Counted from the first letter of the stretch, positions 47,682-57,651 are shown. The stretch is 64,000 nucleotides of DNA from Gloeocapsa sp. PCC 7428 (GCF_000317555.1 NC_019745.1:1364001-1428000); one strand, 5' to 3'. Made by a program: numbers and translations. Notes: generated from the letters alone by a model not told the origin.

Positions 47682-47859
47682 GCAGTCTCTTAATGGCATT
47701 GCGGTACTAGCGCGGCAAGATTTGTCATTATTTATGACTTTGACACATCGATGTACAACCTCCTTTTCCGCAGCAGTGCGGAAAGAGATATTTGTATTCG
47801 CTGATAGCCTGAGAAAAAATACTGCATTGCCTCGACCTTTTCTAATTGCGCGTAAGACA

Positions 47860-48903
47860 ATGACTCAAGTACTTCAACAGCAATCAACACCTTCTAGCAT
47901 TGAAAAGACACCACTAGTCAGTGTCATTATTAATAATTACAACTACGGTCGGTTCTTAGCTCAAGCCATTGAAAGTGTTTTAAACCAGACTTACCAAAAC
48001 TGGGAATTGATCGTTGTTGATGATGGGTCAACAGACAATTCTCGCGAAATTATTGAAGCTTACAAAGAGAATCTGATACCGATCTTTCAAAAGAATGCAG
48101 GACAAGGAGAGGCTATCAATACAGGAATTGCTCATTCGCAAGGAGATATAATTTGTTTTCTCGATGCTGATGACTACTTTCATAAAGAAAAACTTGTGAA
48201 AATCGTTACTGGCTTTCGCGAGAATCCTGAATGGGTACAAATTTCTCACTATTGGACTGCTGTAAATAAAGACGGTTTGCCAATTAGTCAGAATCACGCA
48301 ACTCTCAGTCGCGGGGACGTACGTAGTCTATTGCTGCAAAGAGGAAGATACGGCATGGGAATTACTTCTAGCCTTGCTTATCGTCGCACAGCTTTACAGC
48401 AAGTTTTGCCAATCCCTACTAAACGCTTTCGAGTTGAAGATAAATACTTTACTGAGGGTGCAGATACATATTTGACAGTGACCGTCCCTTTTTACGGTGC
48501 GATTGGTTCAATTGATGAACCTTTAATGTTCTATCGAATGCATGGCGAGAACGTACGCGCTCATAGCGACAATTTGCCTTATTTAATTCGTCAGCACGAG
48601 GATATATGTGCCTATATTAATCAGGCATCTGCCAACGTAGGATTAGTCGAGCGATTCAGTTTACAAAGGGATGCAGATTACCGTAGTCTTAACGCGCTAC
48701 AGCAAGGCGGTGTACCTTTAGTAGAGGCAGTTGAGATTCTTTGGCTTTCATTACAAGAGAGTTTTGAGATTGGGCGGAGTCCTAAGGATACTCTAGAACG
48801 GTTGTTGCGGCGTGGTATCTGTACTCTATTTCCTTCTGAAGGTAGAGCAGTTCTGCGTTTAGGACTGCGTGGCTACTTGCGTTTCAAGTTATTCGGTCAA
48901 TAG
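47860..48903 (+). CDS. Glycosyltransferase family 2
   Basis: A 347-residue GT-A enzyme from the ATG chosen here. PLVSVIINNYNYGRFLAQAI, then DDGSTDNSREII, and the metal-binding LDADDYF are clear; DXD-like residues are in FLDADD. It should add a sugar to a lipid-linked exopolysaccharide unit. An in-frame ATG at 47734 would add 42 residues that are not part of the domain. It is 12 bases before the wzc-like gene, so it is probably first in the operon. Confidence 0.88.
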   Translation: MTQVLQQQSTPSSIEKTPLVSVIINNYNYGRFLAQAIESVLNQTYQNWELIVVDDGSTDNSREIIEAYKENLIPIFQKNAGQGEAINTGIAHSQGDIICFLDADDYFHKEKLVKIVTGFRENPEWVQISHYWTAVNKDGLPISQNHATLSRGDVRSLLLQRGRYGMGITSSLAYRRTALQQVLPIPTKRFRVEDKYFTEGADTYLTVTVPFYGAIGSIDEPLMFYRMHGENVRAHSDNLPYLIRQHEDICAYINQASANVGLVERFSLQRDADYRSLNALQQGGVPLVEAVEILWLSLQESFEIGRSPKDTLERLLRRGICTLFPSEGRAVLRLGLRGYLRFKLFGQ

Positions 48904-48915
48904 CTGAGAAAGAAT

Positions 48916-50985
48916 ATGAACCACATAGTCAATATCATCCGTAGACACTGGATGCCCTTGTTGCTCTTAAACGGTGTTGTACTTGCTGCTACGCTTTATG
49001 CAGTCATTTATTCCAAGACAAGCGTTCCTCCAGTTTGGAAAGCAAATGCTGAGTTAAATCTTCCGCAATCAACAAATAGTATCAATGCCAGTCTTGGTAC
49101 ATTAGGTCAACTACAAAACAGCGGTCTTGGCTTTTCTAGAGAATTAAATCCTTTGCAAACTCAGCTATCGATTTTAACAAGTGATACTGTAATGCAACGG
49201 GTACTGTCTGTCGACCCCGAAAAATCTTCGTATCTCAGACTCAGCGACTACAAATCGTTATTTACGGTAAGTCCTCAGGAGCAGACAACAATTATTGCCT
49301 TAGAAGTCAAAGCCTCCAGTCCAGAGATTGCTCAGCAGCGGTTGAATAATTTAATTAACATATATCAACTGCGTTTAAATGAACTACGGTATCAAGACAC
49401 ATCAGTTCGTGAAGAGTTTTCGCGAGGAGATATCGAAAAAGCGCGGCAACAATTAGAGCAGGCACAAGCTGCATTAGCTAGCTTTCAAGAAGCTACTGGA
49501 ATTAGCGAAGCTGTGGAACAAACGCGATCGCTCATTGCCCAACTGCGAGATTTAAAAACGAACTACACAACAATTTTAGCTCAAGCGCAAGGCAGTCAAG
49601 CGCAAGCAATCGAAGCATCAGGACGCTTAGGGATGAACGCCCAACAAGCGATGAACTCACTTCGTCTAGCTGAAAACAAAGAATATCAAGCTACCCGACA
49701 GCAACTCTCTGAAGTTGAAACAGCATTAGCTGAAGCACGTAGTAGATACACAGACGAAAGTCCACAAGTGCAATCATTACTCGCACGCCGTCAACAGTTA
49801 ATGCAGACAATGAATCAGCAGTTAGCAGTAGCACTTCCGAATGCTGCTAGTAATCAAGTCGATCCAACTTTGAGTGGCAGCGGGACTAGAGATAGTCGTA
49901 TCGACATGATTGCTGAGTTAATCAGGGCGCAAAATACTGCATCAGGCTTACAACAACAAGCCAATCAAATTAGTAGTGAAATTAATCGAGTCAGCACGGA
50001 ACTGAACAATATTACTAAGAATAGAGCACAATTGTTGGATTTGCAGCGGAGGTACGAGATCGCTGAAGGCGTTTATAAAAGTATTATTGCCCAAGTTGAA
50101 CAAGCAAAAACGAATCCCTTCAACGTCTATCCAAATGTGCAAACGCTTGATGCACCGACCATCGATCCTAAACCAGAAGAACCTAGCCGTCGAGTTATTG
50201 CGCTTGGTGGTATTCTCGCCGCGCTCTTTGGTAGCGTCAGCTTAATTTTATTCTTGGAATCGCGTAATCCAATGCTGAGTCCAAGAGATTTACGCCAGGT
50301 GGAATTTCCTGTACTAGGTCGAATTTCACGTTTGAAACGCCCAGATATGGAAAGAGCTTTGTCAGCTGAGGTACCTATTGACTTACAGCGCTTGGCGTCT
50401 GCTGTTTTGATGCTCGAACATCAACGCATATTAATCACAAGTCCGACTGCTGGAGAAGGTAAGACAACCATGACTTTGGGCTTAGCTTTAGCTTTAGTCA
50501 ATTGCGGTTTTCGAGTTCTCATGGTCGATGGCGACCTCAGACAAGCCGAACTTAGCCGGCGTTTGGGTCATTCTAAAACGGAAACCACAATGAATGCCAA
50601 ACAATCTCCAGTATCTGTATCGCTAGGGCTTGATTTAATACCGGCACCAGCAGTTCGTCGAGAAAAAATTGCTGAATTCTTTGCGCGTGGCAGTTTTGAG
50701 CGGAATCTGAATCAAATTCAATCTTCTGGTGGATATGATTTTGTTTTGGTTGATAGCCCTCCAGTTGGTTTGGCTAGTGAGACAAACTTAATGAGTTCTG
50801 TTATCCAAAACGTTTTATTCGTAGTGCGTGCTGGTAAAAGCGATCGCTTCTCCGTCATGGATAGTTTTGAACAACTCGTACGGCACAATGCTCAGATCAT
50901 GGGCTTGGTCGTTAATTGTGTAGAGTCACAAGCGACAGGCTATCGCTACGGACGTCAACGCGAGTTAATGGAAACTGAGGCGTAG
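48916..50985 (+). CDS. Polysaccharide chain-length regulator / BY-kinase (Wzc-like)
   Basis: A 689-residue fusion of a Wzz domain and a tyrosine autokinase. Transmembrane helices lie at about 13-32 and 425-447; the long periplasmic coiled coil (about 165-400) carries repeated LARRQQLMQTM and QQANQIS-type heptads. The cytoplasmic kinase has Walker A SPTAGEGKTT (about 509), Walker A' VLMVDGDLRQ and Walker B FVLVDSPPVG. The C-terminal tyrosines are sparse (GYRYGRQ), fewer than in E. coli Wzc. It controls chain length and export of the polysaccharide. It is co-directional with its neighbours and 14 bases before the polymerase gene. Confidence 0.93.
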   Translation: MNHIVNIIRRHWMPLLLLNGVVLAATLYAVIYSKTSVPPVWKANAELNLPQSTNSINASLGTLGQLQNSGLGFSRELNPLQTQLSILTSDTVMQRVLSVDPEKSSYLRLSDYKSLFTVSPQEQTTIIALEVKASSPEIAQQRLNNLINIYQLRLNELRYQDTSVREEFSRGDIEKARQQLEQAQAALASFQEATGISEAVEQTRSLIAQLRDLKTNYTTILAQAQGSQAQAIEASGRLGMNAQQAMNSLRLAENKEYQATRQQLSEVETALAEARSRYTDESPQVQSLLARRQQLMQTMNQQLAVALPNAASNQVDPTLSGSGTRDSRIDMIAELIRAQNTASGLQQQANQISSEINRVSTELNNITKNRAQLLDLQRRYEIAEGVYKSIIAQVEQAKTNPFNVYPNVQTLDAPTIDPKPEEPSRRVIALGGILAALFGSVSLILFLESRNPMLSPRDLRQVEFPVLGRISRLKRPDMERALSAEVPIDLQRLASAVLMLEHQRILITSPTAGEGKTTMTLGLALALVNCGFRVLMVDGDLRQAELSRRLGHSKTETTMNAKQSPVSVSLGLDLIPAPAVRREKIAEFFARGSFERNLNQIQSSGGYDFVLVDSPPVGLASETNLMSSVIQNVLFVVRAGKSDRFSVMDSFEQLVRHNAQIMGLVVNCVESQATGYRYGRQRELMETEA

Positions 50986-50999
50986 GTACTGAAAAACTA

Positions 51000-52361
51000 A
51001 TGACTCAGCTACTTAAATCTAAATTTGCACCAACTAATACTGACAACCTGTTCTCTGGTATTTGGATTCGTTGGCAAGCTTTGACCTTAGGAGAACGCCT
51101 AGCCTGTGCCAATATCGTTCTGATTCCAATTTGGTGGATAAGCGGTATTTATAGGCACATGTCGCCCTTTTTGTTATTGGGTGTTATCGGTTATGAATGG
51201 CAAAAATACAAAGAAATTCGACTCAAACGTCCAACGATTGCCGTAGTTGCTTTGTTGCTTTTTGCTATGTATCAAATAGCAAAAATTTTGTTCGCTTATG
51301 ATGTACCAGGCAGAGAAAAATTCTCTAACATTTTTGTTATGACAATTTGCCCTGCGATTTGGCTTTGGTACATTGGGAGCAATAATGTCAGGCTACGTTT
51401 AAAAGCGATCGCTTGGGCTTTCACATTTGTTGTAGTCCTCATGCTTGGGTTCTGGGTTCTTCTCCAGTTCGTTTTACCAGAAACCCTCTTTTTTCCCAAT
51501 AACATACCTACACTTGCCACATTAATCACAGGTCAAACAACAGAGGAAACTGGTTTTACACAGACTAATAACCCCTATTACTTATTGCCATACCAAATCG
51601 CCGGAGAAAGCTTACGCCGCTATAATTTCTTCTTTGTTTATCCCGAATATACGGCGTTAATTGTTGGTTGTATTGGTTTTATGGCATTGGATCTCAAGAA
51701 CCGTCTCTGGTCTTGGTTATTACTTTTAGCTTGCGTTTTTATCATTGTTTTAAGTGGAACGCGGATTGCATGGCTGGCTTTTCCGGTTGTAATTGGCTCA
51801 CGTTACATAATCGGCAATTTCAGCAAACGCTACATACCCGCGATCGCCTTTGCACTGATTGCAGTTGTTAGTTTCACGGCATTATCCGTTCCACCAGCAA
51901 CTCGCCTGCTAGAAAACCAAGTCACCCAGTCTACTGAGGCGATCGGTGATGTACGTTCAGATTCAACTGAGGTTCGCGCTGAAATCTACTCTAAAACTAT
52001 AGAAGAACTACGAAGTAATGAGGATGCATTAATTTGGGGTCATGCTGCTAGAGGGAAACCTGTTCAGAATATCTCCTTTGCACGTGTCGGTTCCCATAGT
52101 TTCATCTTGGGTACGCTGCTGTATCTCAACGGTATCGTAGGGACTGTGATTTTTCTGGTCTTCTGGGGAGCGCTATTTTACTGGCTTTATAAAACGCGAT
52201 CGGGAAGACCCTTGGCTTGCTTTTGCATATTACTGTTTTACTCGCTGGTATCTATAACCTTAGAGTTAGTGTATGGAAATTCTACCTCTGCACTTATGAT
52301 TGTGCTGTGCGCCGCGCTTCGCGAACCTAAACCAAGTCTTCAAGGAGTACATCATGCGTAA
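51000..52361 (+). CDS. O-antigen ligase/polymerase-like membrane protein (Wzy-like)
   Basis: A 453-residue protein with about ten to twelve membrane helices and a large loop after the middle (about 280-350, SVPPATRLLENQVTQSTEAI), typical of the O-antigen ligase/polymerase superfamily. Its likely role is polymerising the repeat units delivered by a flippase that is not in this window. The last eight bases overlap the next glycosyltransferase gene, indicating translational coupling. Confidence 0.85.
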   Translation: MTQLLKSKFAPTNTDNLFSGIWIRWQALTLGERLACANIVLIPIWWISGIYRHMSPFLLLGVIGYEWQKYKEIRLKRPTIAVVALLLFAMYQIAKILFAYDVPGREKFSNIFVMTICPAIWLWYIGSNNVRLRLKAIAWAFTFVVVLMLGFWVLLQFVLPETLFFPNNIPTLATLITGQTTEETGFTQTNNPYYLLPYQIAGESLRRYNFFFVYPEYTALIVGCIGFMALDLKNRLWSWLLLLACVFIIVLSGTRIAWLAFPVVIGSRYIIGNFSKRYIPAIAFALIAVVSFTALSVPPATRLLENQVTQSTEAIGDVRSDSTEVRAEIYSKTIEELRSNEDALIWGHAARGKPVQNISFARVGSHSFILGTLLYLNGIVGTVIFLVFWGALFYWLYKTRSGRPLACFCILLFYSLVSITLELVYGNSTSALMIVLCAALREPKPSLQGVHHA

Positions 52362-53529
52362 GCTCCTAGTTGTACCAGTGTTTCATCATGCGTTAGGCGG
52401 CGCAACCGTATCTCTTGCCTTAATGTTAAAAGGATTTCAGCAGTGCGGTGCCCTTGAGCAATTGCGGGTTTTGGTGAGAGCCGATTCCTTAATGGAGCAG
52501 TATTTGCGTCAGGCAGGTTTGGGAACTTGTTTGCACATCATTCCAGAAAAAGACCTCGGTCAGTTTATGAAACAGGCACTACGTTGGGTCAACCAGCAAC
52601 CCCAAGATTGGCCTGTTCTATTAGAAAACTGTGTTGCGCGTCAAATACTGCCACCTATGGCACTGGCTGCACCTGCACTCCGTCTTAGTAGACGTCCAAT
52701 TTATATTGTCTTTCGCGATCTTGCACATTCACCGCATCTACTGGGTAGCTTAGTGAGAAAATTAACGCTGACTAGCCTCGCTCCGCGTGCAATTTGTAAC
52801 TCTAAATTCACTGCTCAGCATATCCAGCGATTAATTCCTCGCATTAACGACGTTCTTTACCCACCAGTCGATCCTGAACAGTTCAACGATCGTCCTGTGG
52901 CTCCTCCGCAAAACTTACGACCGATCTTGAGTTCGGGAGCGCGAATCATACTGACTCCTTCACGCATTAGTAAAACAGAAGACAATATAAATGATAAGAA
53001 TTTGAGGTCACTGCCACTGGTTTTAGCTCAGCTTAAGGCTAGCGGTCACGATTATCATGGAATCATTATTGGTCAAGATGCATCGCCGGAACAAACTAAT
53101 ATTCGGGCTTTATTGGAACAAGCTGAAAGGTTGAAGGTTGCAGATCGTTTCACGATTTTACCGCCCTCGTTTACGATTGAAGACTACTATAAACACGCAG
53201 ATATCGTTGTGACGCTAGCTCCTCGCGAACCTTTTGGTCGTACGGTGGTAGAAGCGATCGCCTCAGGTGTTCCAGTAGTGGGTAGTCGAACTGGAGGAAT
53301 TGGAGAAATTTTGCATAACTTTGCTCCTCAATGGACGGTTGATCCGTACGATCCAAGCAGTGCAGCCCAAGCAATTATCCGTGTTGCCAACGACTCCCAA
53401 ACATCAAAAATTCTTGCTCAAGGTAAATCTTGGGTTGCAGCTAATTGCAGTCTGATTAATTACGCACAGCGGATGATGAAGATTACTGGTTTAAATTCCA
53501 CGCTTACTTGCCAAGCTATCTCTGTTTGA
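52354..53529 (+). CDS. Glycosyltransferase family 4
   Basis: A 391-residue GT-B enzyme. The C-terminal half shows the retaining GT4 signature EPFGRTVVEAIASGVPVVGS, with the E-x7-E motif. It probably extends the exopolysaccharide unit. The ATG at 52354 has AAGGAG upstream and overlaps the polymerase stop. The longer frame to 52300 is not needed. A gap of about 264 bases follows before the next gene. Confidence 0.9.
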   Translation: MRKLLVVPVFHHALGGATVSLALMLKGFQQCGALEQLRVLVRADSLMEQYLRQAGLGTCLHIIPEKDLGQFMKQALRWVNQQPQDWPVLLENCVARQILPPMALAAPALRLSRRPIYIVFRDLAHSPHLLGSLVRKLTLTSLAPRAICNSKFTAQHIQRLIPRINDVLYPPVDPEQFNDRPVAPPQNLRPILSSGARIILTPSRISKTEDNINDKNLRSLPLVLAQLKASGHDYHGIIIGQDASPEQTNIRALLEQAERLKVADRFTILPPSFTIEDYYKHADIVVTLAPREPFGRTVVEAIASGVPVVGSRTGGIGEILHNFAPQWTVDPYDPSSAAQAIIRVANDSQTSKILAQGKSWVAANCSLINYAQRMMKITGLNSTLTCQAISV

Positions 53530-53793
53530 TAAAACCAAATGGAAGAGCAAAACAATCTAAAAATGGTAAAAATTTTAAGTTAGTTCGACTGAAAACTTAG
53601 TGATTGTAACTCTAGGGCTTGTAGATATATCTATCTTCATAGTTTGCATTTAACCATTTCATTTACTTTGTTTCACCAGTTGTTCTGCGCGAACTCATCT
53701 GCAACTTTGATTGCTAAGCTATCCAAGCGGATTGCTAGAAATGTTTATCACTTTCGGTTTTCTGAATTCTTCCTAAAATTAATAACTATCATC

Positions 53794-54909
53794 ATGAAAC
53801 AAGTTGGCATCTACCGCAGAGTTTTTCCTCTAGCTTCTGAAGCCTTTATAAATGAGCAGACTGCTCATCTAAAACAATACCAGCCTACTTTCATTGCTAA
53901 TACCCTTCTAAAGGAAATACCTTTTGAAAGTATTGCGCTCAGTCATCATGATTTTTTAGGAATTAAACAAGCTGCCTTCCTTTTAACTCGCTCACCAAAA
54001 CTATTTAATTGTATTGAACCGCTTAAAAAAATTGAATTAATTCATGCTCATTTTGGTCCTGATGGCGTTTATGCAATGTCGCTAGCTGAAAAACTACAAA
54101 TTCCTTTTATAGTGACTTTTCATGGTTATGATATTACTATTTCGCGTAAAGATTTATGGCGGAAAGGTAAGTTTTTGTATTATCAATTAATTTTTCATGA
54201 ACCAGAATTAAAAAATAAAGCAGCAGCTTTTATTGCTGTTTCTCGATTCATTCAAAATAAACTTATAGCTCAAAAGTATCCTCAAGAGAAAATTATTCAA
54301 CATTATATTGGTGTAGATACAGTCAAGTTCTCTCCAGGAGAAAAAGGAAATGAACGTTATATTCTCTGTGTTGGTAGACATACTCAAAAAAAAGGTATTG
54401 ATACACTTTTACGTGCTTTCGCTAGAATAGCTAAAAAGCATCCGACCGTTTCACTTATGCAAGTAGGTCAAGGTGCTCTAACTGCACAATTAATCGCTCT
54501 AGTTAAAGAACTTGGTATTGAGCAACAGGTAAAATTTTTAGGAGCGCAACCTCACGAAACTGTTTTGAACTTAATGCAAGGCGCAGAAATTTTCGCCCTA
54601 GCAAGTCAAACAGCAAATAATGGAGACTGCGAAGGTCTACCTATTGTACTTAATGAAGCATCAGCTTGTGGTATTCCTGTTGTCTCAACTTGGCATAGTG
54701 GAATTCCTGAAGCAATTAAAGATGGAGAAACAGGATTCTTGGTACCAGAACGAGATGAGGTAGCCTTAGCAGAAAAGCTAGACACTCTACTTCGCGATCG
54801 CGCTTTAGGGAAGAAGATGGGGCTGCAAGGACGGGAGTTTGTCTGTGAAACGTTTGATCTGCGTAAACAAACTATCAAATTAGAAACTATTTATCAATCG
54901 CTTACGTAG
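53794..54909 (+). CDS. Glycosyltransferase family 4 (WcaL-like)
   Basis: A 371-residue GT-B enzyme. The start MKQVGIYRRVFPLASEAFIN is typical of the colanic-acid WcaL group (the family begins this way and has ETFI/EAFI). Further marks are TFHGYDIT, RHTQKKGIDTLLRAF and EGLPIVLNEASACGIPVVS. The ATG at 53794 is chosen on this basis. The gene is AT-rich compared with the wzc-like and polymerase genes, perhaps of different origin. Confidence 0.9.
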   Translation: MKQVGIYRRVFPLASEAFINEQTAHLKQYQPTFIANTLLKEIPFESIALSHHDFLGIKQAAFLLTRSPKLFNCIEPLKKIELIHAHFGPDGVYAMSLAEKLQIPFIVTFHGYDITISRKDLWRKGKFLYYQLIFHEPELKNKAAAFIAVSRFIQNKLIAQKYPQEKIIQHYIGVDTVKFSPGEKGNERYILCVGRHTQKKGIDTLLRAFARIAKKHPTVSLMQVGQGALTAQLIALVKELGIEQQVKFLGAQPHETVLNLMQGAEIFALASQTANNGDCEGLPIVLNEASACGIPVVSTWHSGIPEAIKDGETGFLVPERDEVALAEKLDTLLRDRALGKKMGLQGREFVCETFDLRKQTIKLETIYQSLT

Positions 54910-55170
54910 TTTGTTGTTAGTTTAATGCGATCGCCTATTTTTAAGCTGTATCAATATCCTTTAAAGAACACTTGTCATAAAGTTCATTAGAGCTATCAAT
55001 CTTTATCTCTTTTTTACATTTTTGTATACCTATTCTCTTAGTAAAATAGCAGTTCATGATTATTTTTATAATAACTTCATTATTTTAGATTTCAAAGAAA
55101 CTGTCATTACTCCTTAAGTATTAGGGTACTAGGTTATTGAAATCGCAATTATTCACCTTTTATCTTAGGA

Positions 55171-55629
55171 ATGAAGCAAATGAAGTTACTTCTGGTATGT
55201 AATCCAGGTGGGCATTTTTCTACAATGATGGGGTTAAAGAGCTTCTGGTCTAGCTATTCAAGAGAATGGGTTACGTATCCAAACTATGATACACAAAACT
55301 TACCAAGTAAGGAAAGAGTTTATTGGGTAGAAATGCAGGAAGCTAGAATGTTGAAAAAAGCATTAATCAATTTTGTAAAAGCATTATTTATCCTGCACAA
55401 AAGCCAACCTGACTTAGTAGTTTCTACCGGAGCGAGTTTAGCAGTTCCTTTTATTTTGGCTAGTAAGTTGTTTGGTATCAAAACTATTTTTATTGAGAGT
55501 ATTACTCGTGCCACTGACTTGAGTCTTAGTGGAAAAATCGTCTATAACTTAGTAGACGAGTTTTATGTCCAATGGCCAGAGTGTGTAGAACGCTATCCTA
55601 AGGCTCAATACAAAGGCGTAGTTGCTTGA
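55171..55629 (+). CDS. PssD / Cps14F-like (Alg14-type) glycosyltransferase subunit
   Basis: A 152-residue protein similar to Alg14, PssD and Cps14F. KLLLVCNPGGHFSTMMGLK is the family N-terminus, and DLVVSTGASLAVPFILASKL and YVQWPECVERYPKAQYKG are also typical. Alg14-like subunits recruit the catalytic Alg13-like partner to the membrane, together adding a beta-linked sugar. Its partner is the gene at 55805. The two are separated by 175 bases with palindromes, whereas such pairs are usually adjacent. Confidence 0.88.
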   Translation: MKQMKLLLVCNPGGHFSTMMGLKSFWSSYSREWVTYPNYDTQNLPSKERVYWVEMQEARMLKKALINFVKALFILHKSQPDLVVSTGASLAVPFILASKLFGIKTIFIESITRATDLSLSGKIVYNLVDEFYVQWPECVERYPKAQYKGVVA

Positions 55630-55683
55630 ATTCTAATGCTGTCATCGCTCATTTCAGCTTAGCTGCGCTTGTCTTTAAATTTT

Positions 55684-55707
55684 AAAGAGAGTTATGAAGC
55701 TCTCTTT
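55684..55707 (+). terminator. Hairpin after the pssD-like gene
   Basis: AAAGAGAG-TTATGAAG-CTCTCTTT, an 8-bp stem followed by ATT. It may be a terminator or part of the neighbouring palindromic element. Confidence 0.5.
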
Positions 55708-55713
55708 ATTCAG

Positions 55714-55781
55714 TGCAGGTTGACTCAACTAATGTTGATAAACCTTTTAACTTAACACAAGTTAAATAGAGTCAACCTGCA
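55714..55781. repeat. Nested palindrome between the pssD- and pssE-like genes
   Basis: TGCAGGTTGACTC (55714-55726) and its exact inverse complement (55769-55781) enclose a second perfect inverted repeat, TTTAACTT-AACAC-AAGTTAAA (55746-55766). Total length is 68 bp. It could be a small non-autonomous mobile element remnant or an RNA structure. Confidence 0.75.
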
Positions 55782-55804
55782 ACTTTATTAATAAGGATTT
55801 CTCG

Positions 55805-56305
55805 ATGATTGTCTACACTCTTGGAACAATATTTTTTCCTTTCGATCGAGCAATAAACTGGCTACAAATACTACTAGAAGAAGAAATCATTGTCGAGCAT
55901 GTCTTACTTCAGCATGGTGCAACTTCTACAGCTAAATTAACTCACCCTCTCTTAACTAGTGTTACTTCACTTAGTATTGAGGAAATGCATTCTGCTGTGA
56001 AGCAATCCTCACTCGTAATTTCTCATGCTGGTCAAGGTTCTACTCGAATGTTGGCAGAATTAGGCGCGTCCTTTGTTCTTATACCTAGATTGAAGCGTTA
56101 CGGAGAACATGTTGACGATCATCAGCTACTCTTTGCCCGTGCAGTAGAAAAATTTGGCATTCAATACTGCACAGAACTCGATCAATTAATAACATACGTC
56201 AGGGAGCGACCGTCTCCTATAGCAACTAGATTGTTTAATGCACCTTCGCTTGCTGATCATCTTACAGTGCGGTACAAATTAGAATTATTGAAACCGCTCC
56301 AATAA
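55805..56305 (+). CDS. PssE / Cps14G-like (Alg13-type) glycosyltransferase subunit
   Basis: A 166-residue protein resembling the C-terminal half of family-28 transferases. VISHAGQGSTRMLAELGAS is the UDP-sugar-binding region and GEHVDDHQLLFAR the loop. It is the likely catalytic partner of the PssD-like protein. Start at ATG with AAGGATTT upstream. It is 30 bases before the interrupted GT2 gene. Confidence 0.88.
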   Translation: MIVYTLGTIFFPFDRAINWLQILLEEEIIVEHVLLQHGATSTAKLTHPLLTSVTSLSIEEMHSAVKQSSLVISHAGQGSTRMLAELGASFVLIPRLKRYGEHVDDHQLLFARAVEKFGIQYCTELDQLITYVRERPSPIATRLFNAPSLADHLTVRYKLELLKPLQ

Positions 56306-56635
56306 AAATACTGTTGTATCTTTACTAATCAAAAAATGGTAATAAATAATAATCGACCAAGAATAAGTATTGGTATGCCAGTGTATAATGGCGAACCCTA
56401 CCTCAAAGATGCTATAAATTCCATCTTGAACCAAACCTTTGAAGATTTTGAGCTTATTATTTCCGATAATGGCTCAACTGATAGAACTGAAGAAATTTGT
56501 AGAACGATTGCTTCTCAGGATCAGCGGGTTCGTTATTATCGTAATGAGCAAAATCTTGGTGCTGGCTGGAATTTTAATCGAGTCGTTGATTTAGCTACTG
56601 GAGAATATTTTAGATGGGCTTGTCATGATGATATA

Positions 56636-56665
56636 CAGCCTATTGCAAGTTTATGAGGTACAGTA
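56636..56665. repeat. IS630 left terminal inverted repeat
   Basis: 30 bp starting CAGCCTATTGCAAG; it mates with 57622-57651, matching at 27 of 30 positions. Confidence 0.9.
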
Positions 56666-56689
56666 AGAGGAGTACACAAATGAAGTCTA

Positions 56690-57636
56690 ATGAAACCGTA
56701 CTCGCTCGACTTGCGAGAAAAAATAGTTAAGGCATACGCACAAGGTGACACCTCAATCAGAAAAGTTGCGGCTCGATTTGGAGTAGCCAAAAGTTTTGTG
56801 CAAAAACTGATAGCCATGAAGAAAACTCAAGGTCATGTCCAACCGAAAAAACAGGGAGGAGCAATCAAGGGAAAGTTGGATGGTTATAAGGCGCAGCTAG
56901 CGGCAATGGTGAAACAATATCCCGATGCAACATTGAGGGAATACTGTGAGTATTGGGGGACAAATTATCATGATTGGCTGAGTACAAGTACGATGTGTCG
57001 TGCATTACAAAAACAAAAACTGACACGAAAAAAAAGACACTGCGCAGCACTCAAGCAAAAACACAACGAGTACAGCAATTGAGAACGGAGTATTGGCAGC
57101 AAGTGCAACAAATCGAGGCAGCAAACTTAGTTTTCATCGATGAAATGGGTGTACTGCTGGGGTTAACACGAACTCATGCCCGAAGCTTTTGTGGAACTCG
57201 AGTGTATGATGAGCAACCATTTTATCGCGGGTCGAAAGTCACCGTCATTGGCGCAATTAGCACAAAACGAGTTTTAGCTGTAATGACCTTGAATGGTTCA
57301 ATGGATGGTCAAGCCTTTCAAGTGTTTATTGAAAAGTGTTTACTGCCTCAACTGTGGCAGGGTGCTGTGGTTGTTATGGACAATCTTCCAGCACATAAAC
57401 TCAAACAAATTGAGTCTTTAATTCAATCGGTGGGCGCAACTATTCAATACCTGTCACCTTATTCTCCTGACTTTAATCCAATTGAACTTTGGTGGTCACA
57501 ATTAAAAGCTTTTTTGCGCTCCTTTTCCCCAACTACTGCATTCAGGGTTGATCTTCTCATTGCCACTGCACTCGATTTAATTAATCCCGTGCATTTGAAA
57601 AACTGGTTTACTCACTGTTGCTACTGTGCCTCATAA
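56690..57636 (+). CDS. IS630-family transposase (two frames joined by -1 frameshift)
   Basis: The first frame (56690-57082, 130 residues) carries the HTH domain (MKPYSLDLREKIVKAYAQG, TSIRKVAARFGVAKS). The second frame, in -1, carries the Tc1/mariner DDE domain: VFIDEMG, VVVMDNLPAHK and SPDFNPIELWWSQLK. An A8 run at 57028-57035 offers the slippery sequence A-AAA-AAA; slipping back one base gives LTRKKKTLR, the usual continuous sequence of the family, and a 315-residue product. It cuts and joins at TA sites. The catalytic triad is complete, so the element may be active. Confidence 0.9.
57028..57035 (+). promoter_or_regulatory. Programmed -1 ribosomal frameshift site
   Basis: Eight A residues spanning the CGA AAA AAA AGA codons of the first transposase frame. 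A -1 slip here enters the DDE frame. Confidence 0.75.
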
Positions 57637-57651
57637 AACTGCAATAGGCTG
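57622..57651. repeat. IS630 right terminal inverted repeat
   Basis: The inverse complement starts CAGCCTATTGCAGT. The final G at 57651 is followed by the second copy of the TA target duplication. Confidence 0.9.

Larger units (their letters stand above)
56636..57651 (+). mobile_element. IS630-family insertion sequence (1,016 bp)
   Basis: Complete element with 30-bp terminal inverted repeats (27 of 30 matching), starting CAGCCTATTGCA at both ends. The TA dinucleotide is duplicated at 56634-56635 and 57652-57653, as expected for the IS630/Tc1-mariner group. It encodes a two-frame transposase joined by a programmed frameshift. It is inserted within a glycosyltransferase gene in the same orientation. 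Confidence 0.95.

Noticed and set aside
47722-47859. N-terminal extension of the GT2 gene at 47860
   Set aside because: The extra residues are not part of the GT2 domain and begin with a TTG codon; the in-frame ATG at 47734 cannot be excluded, but no RBS supports it.
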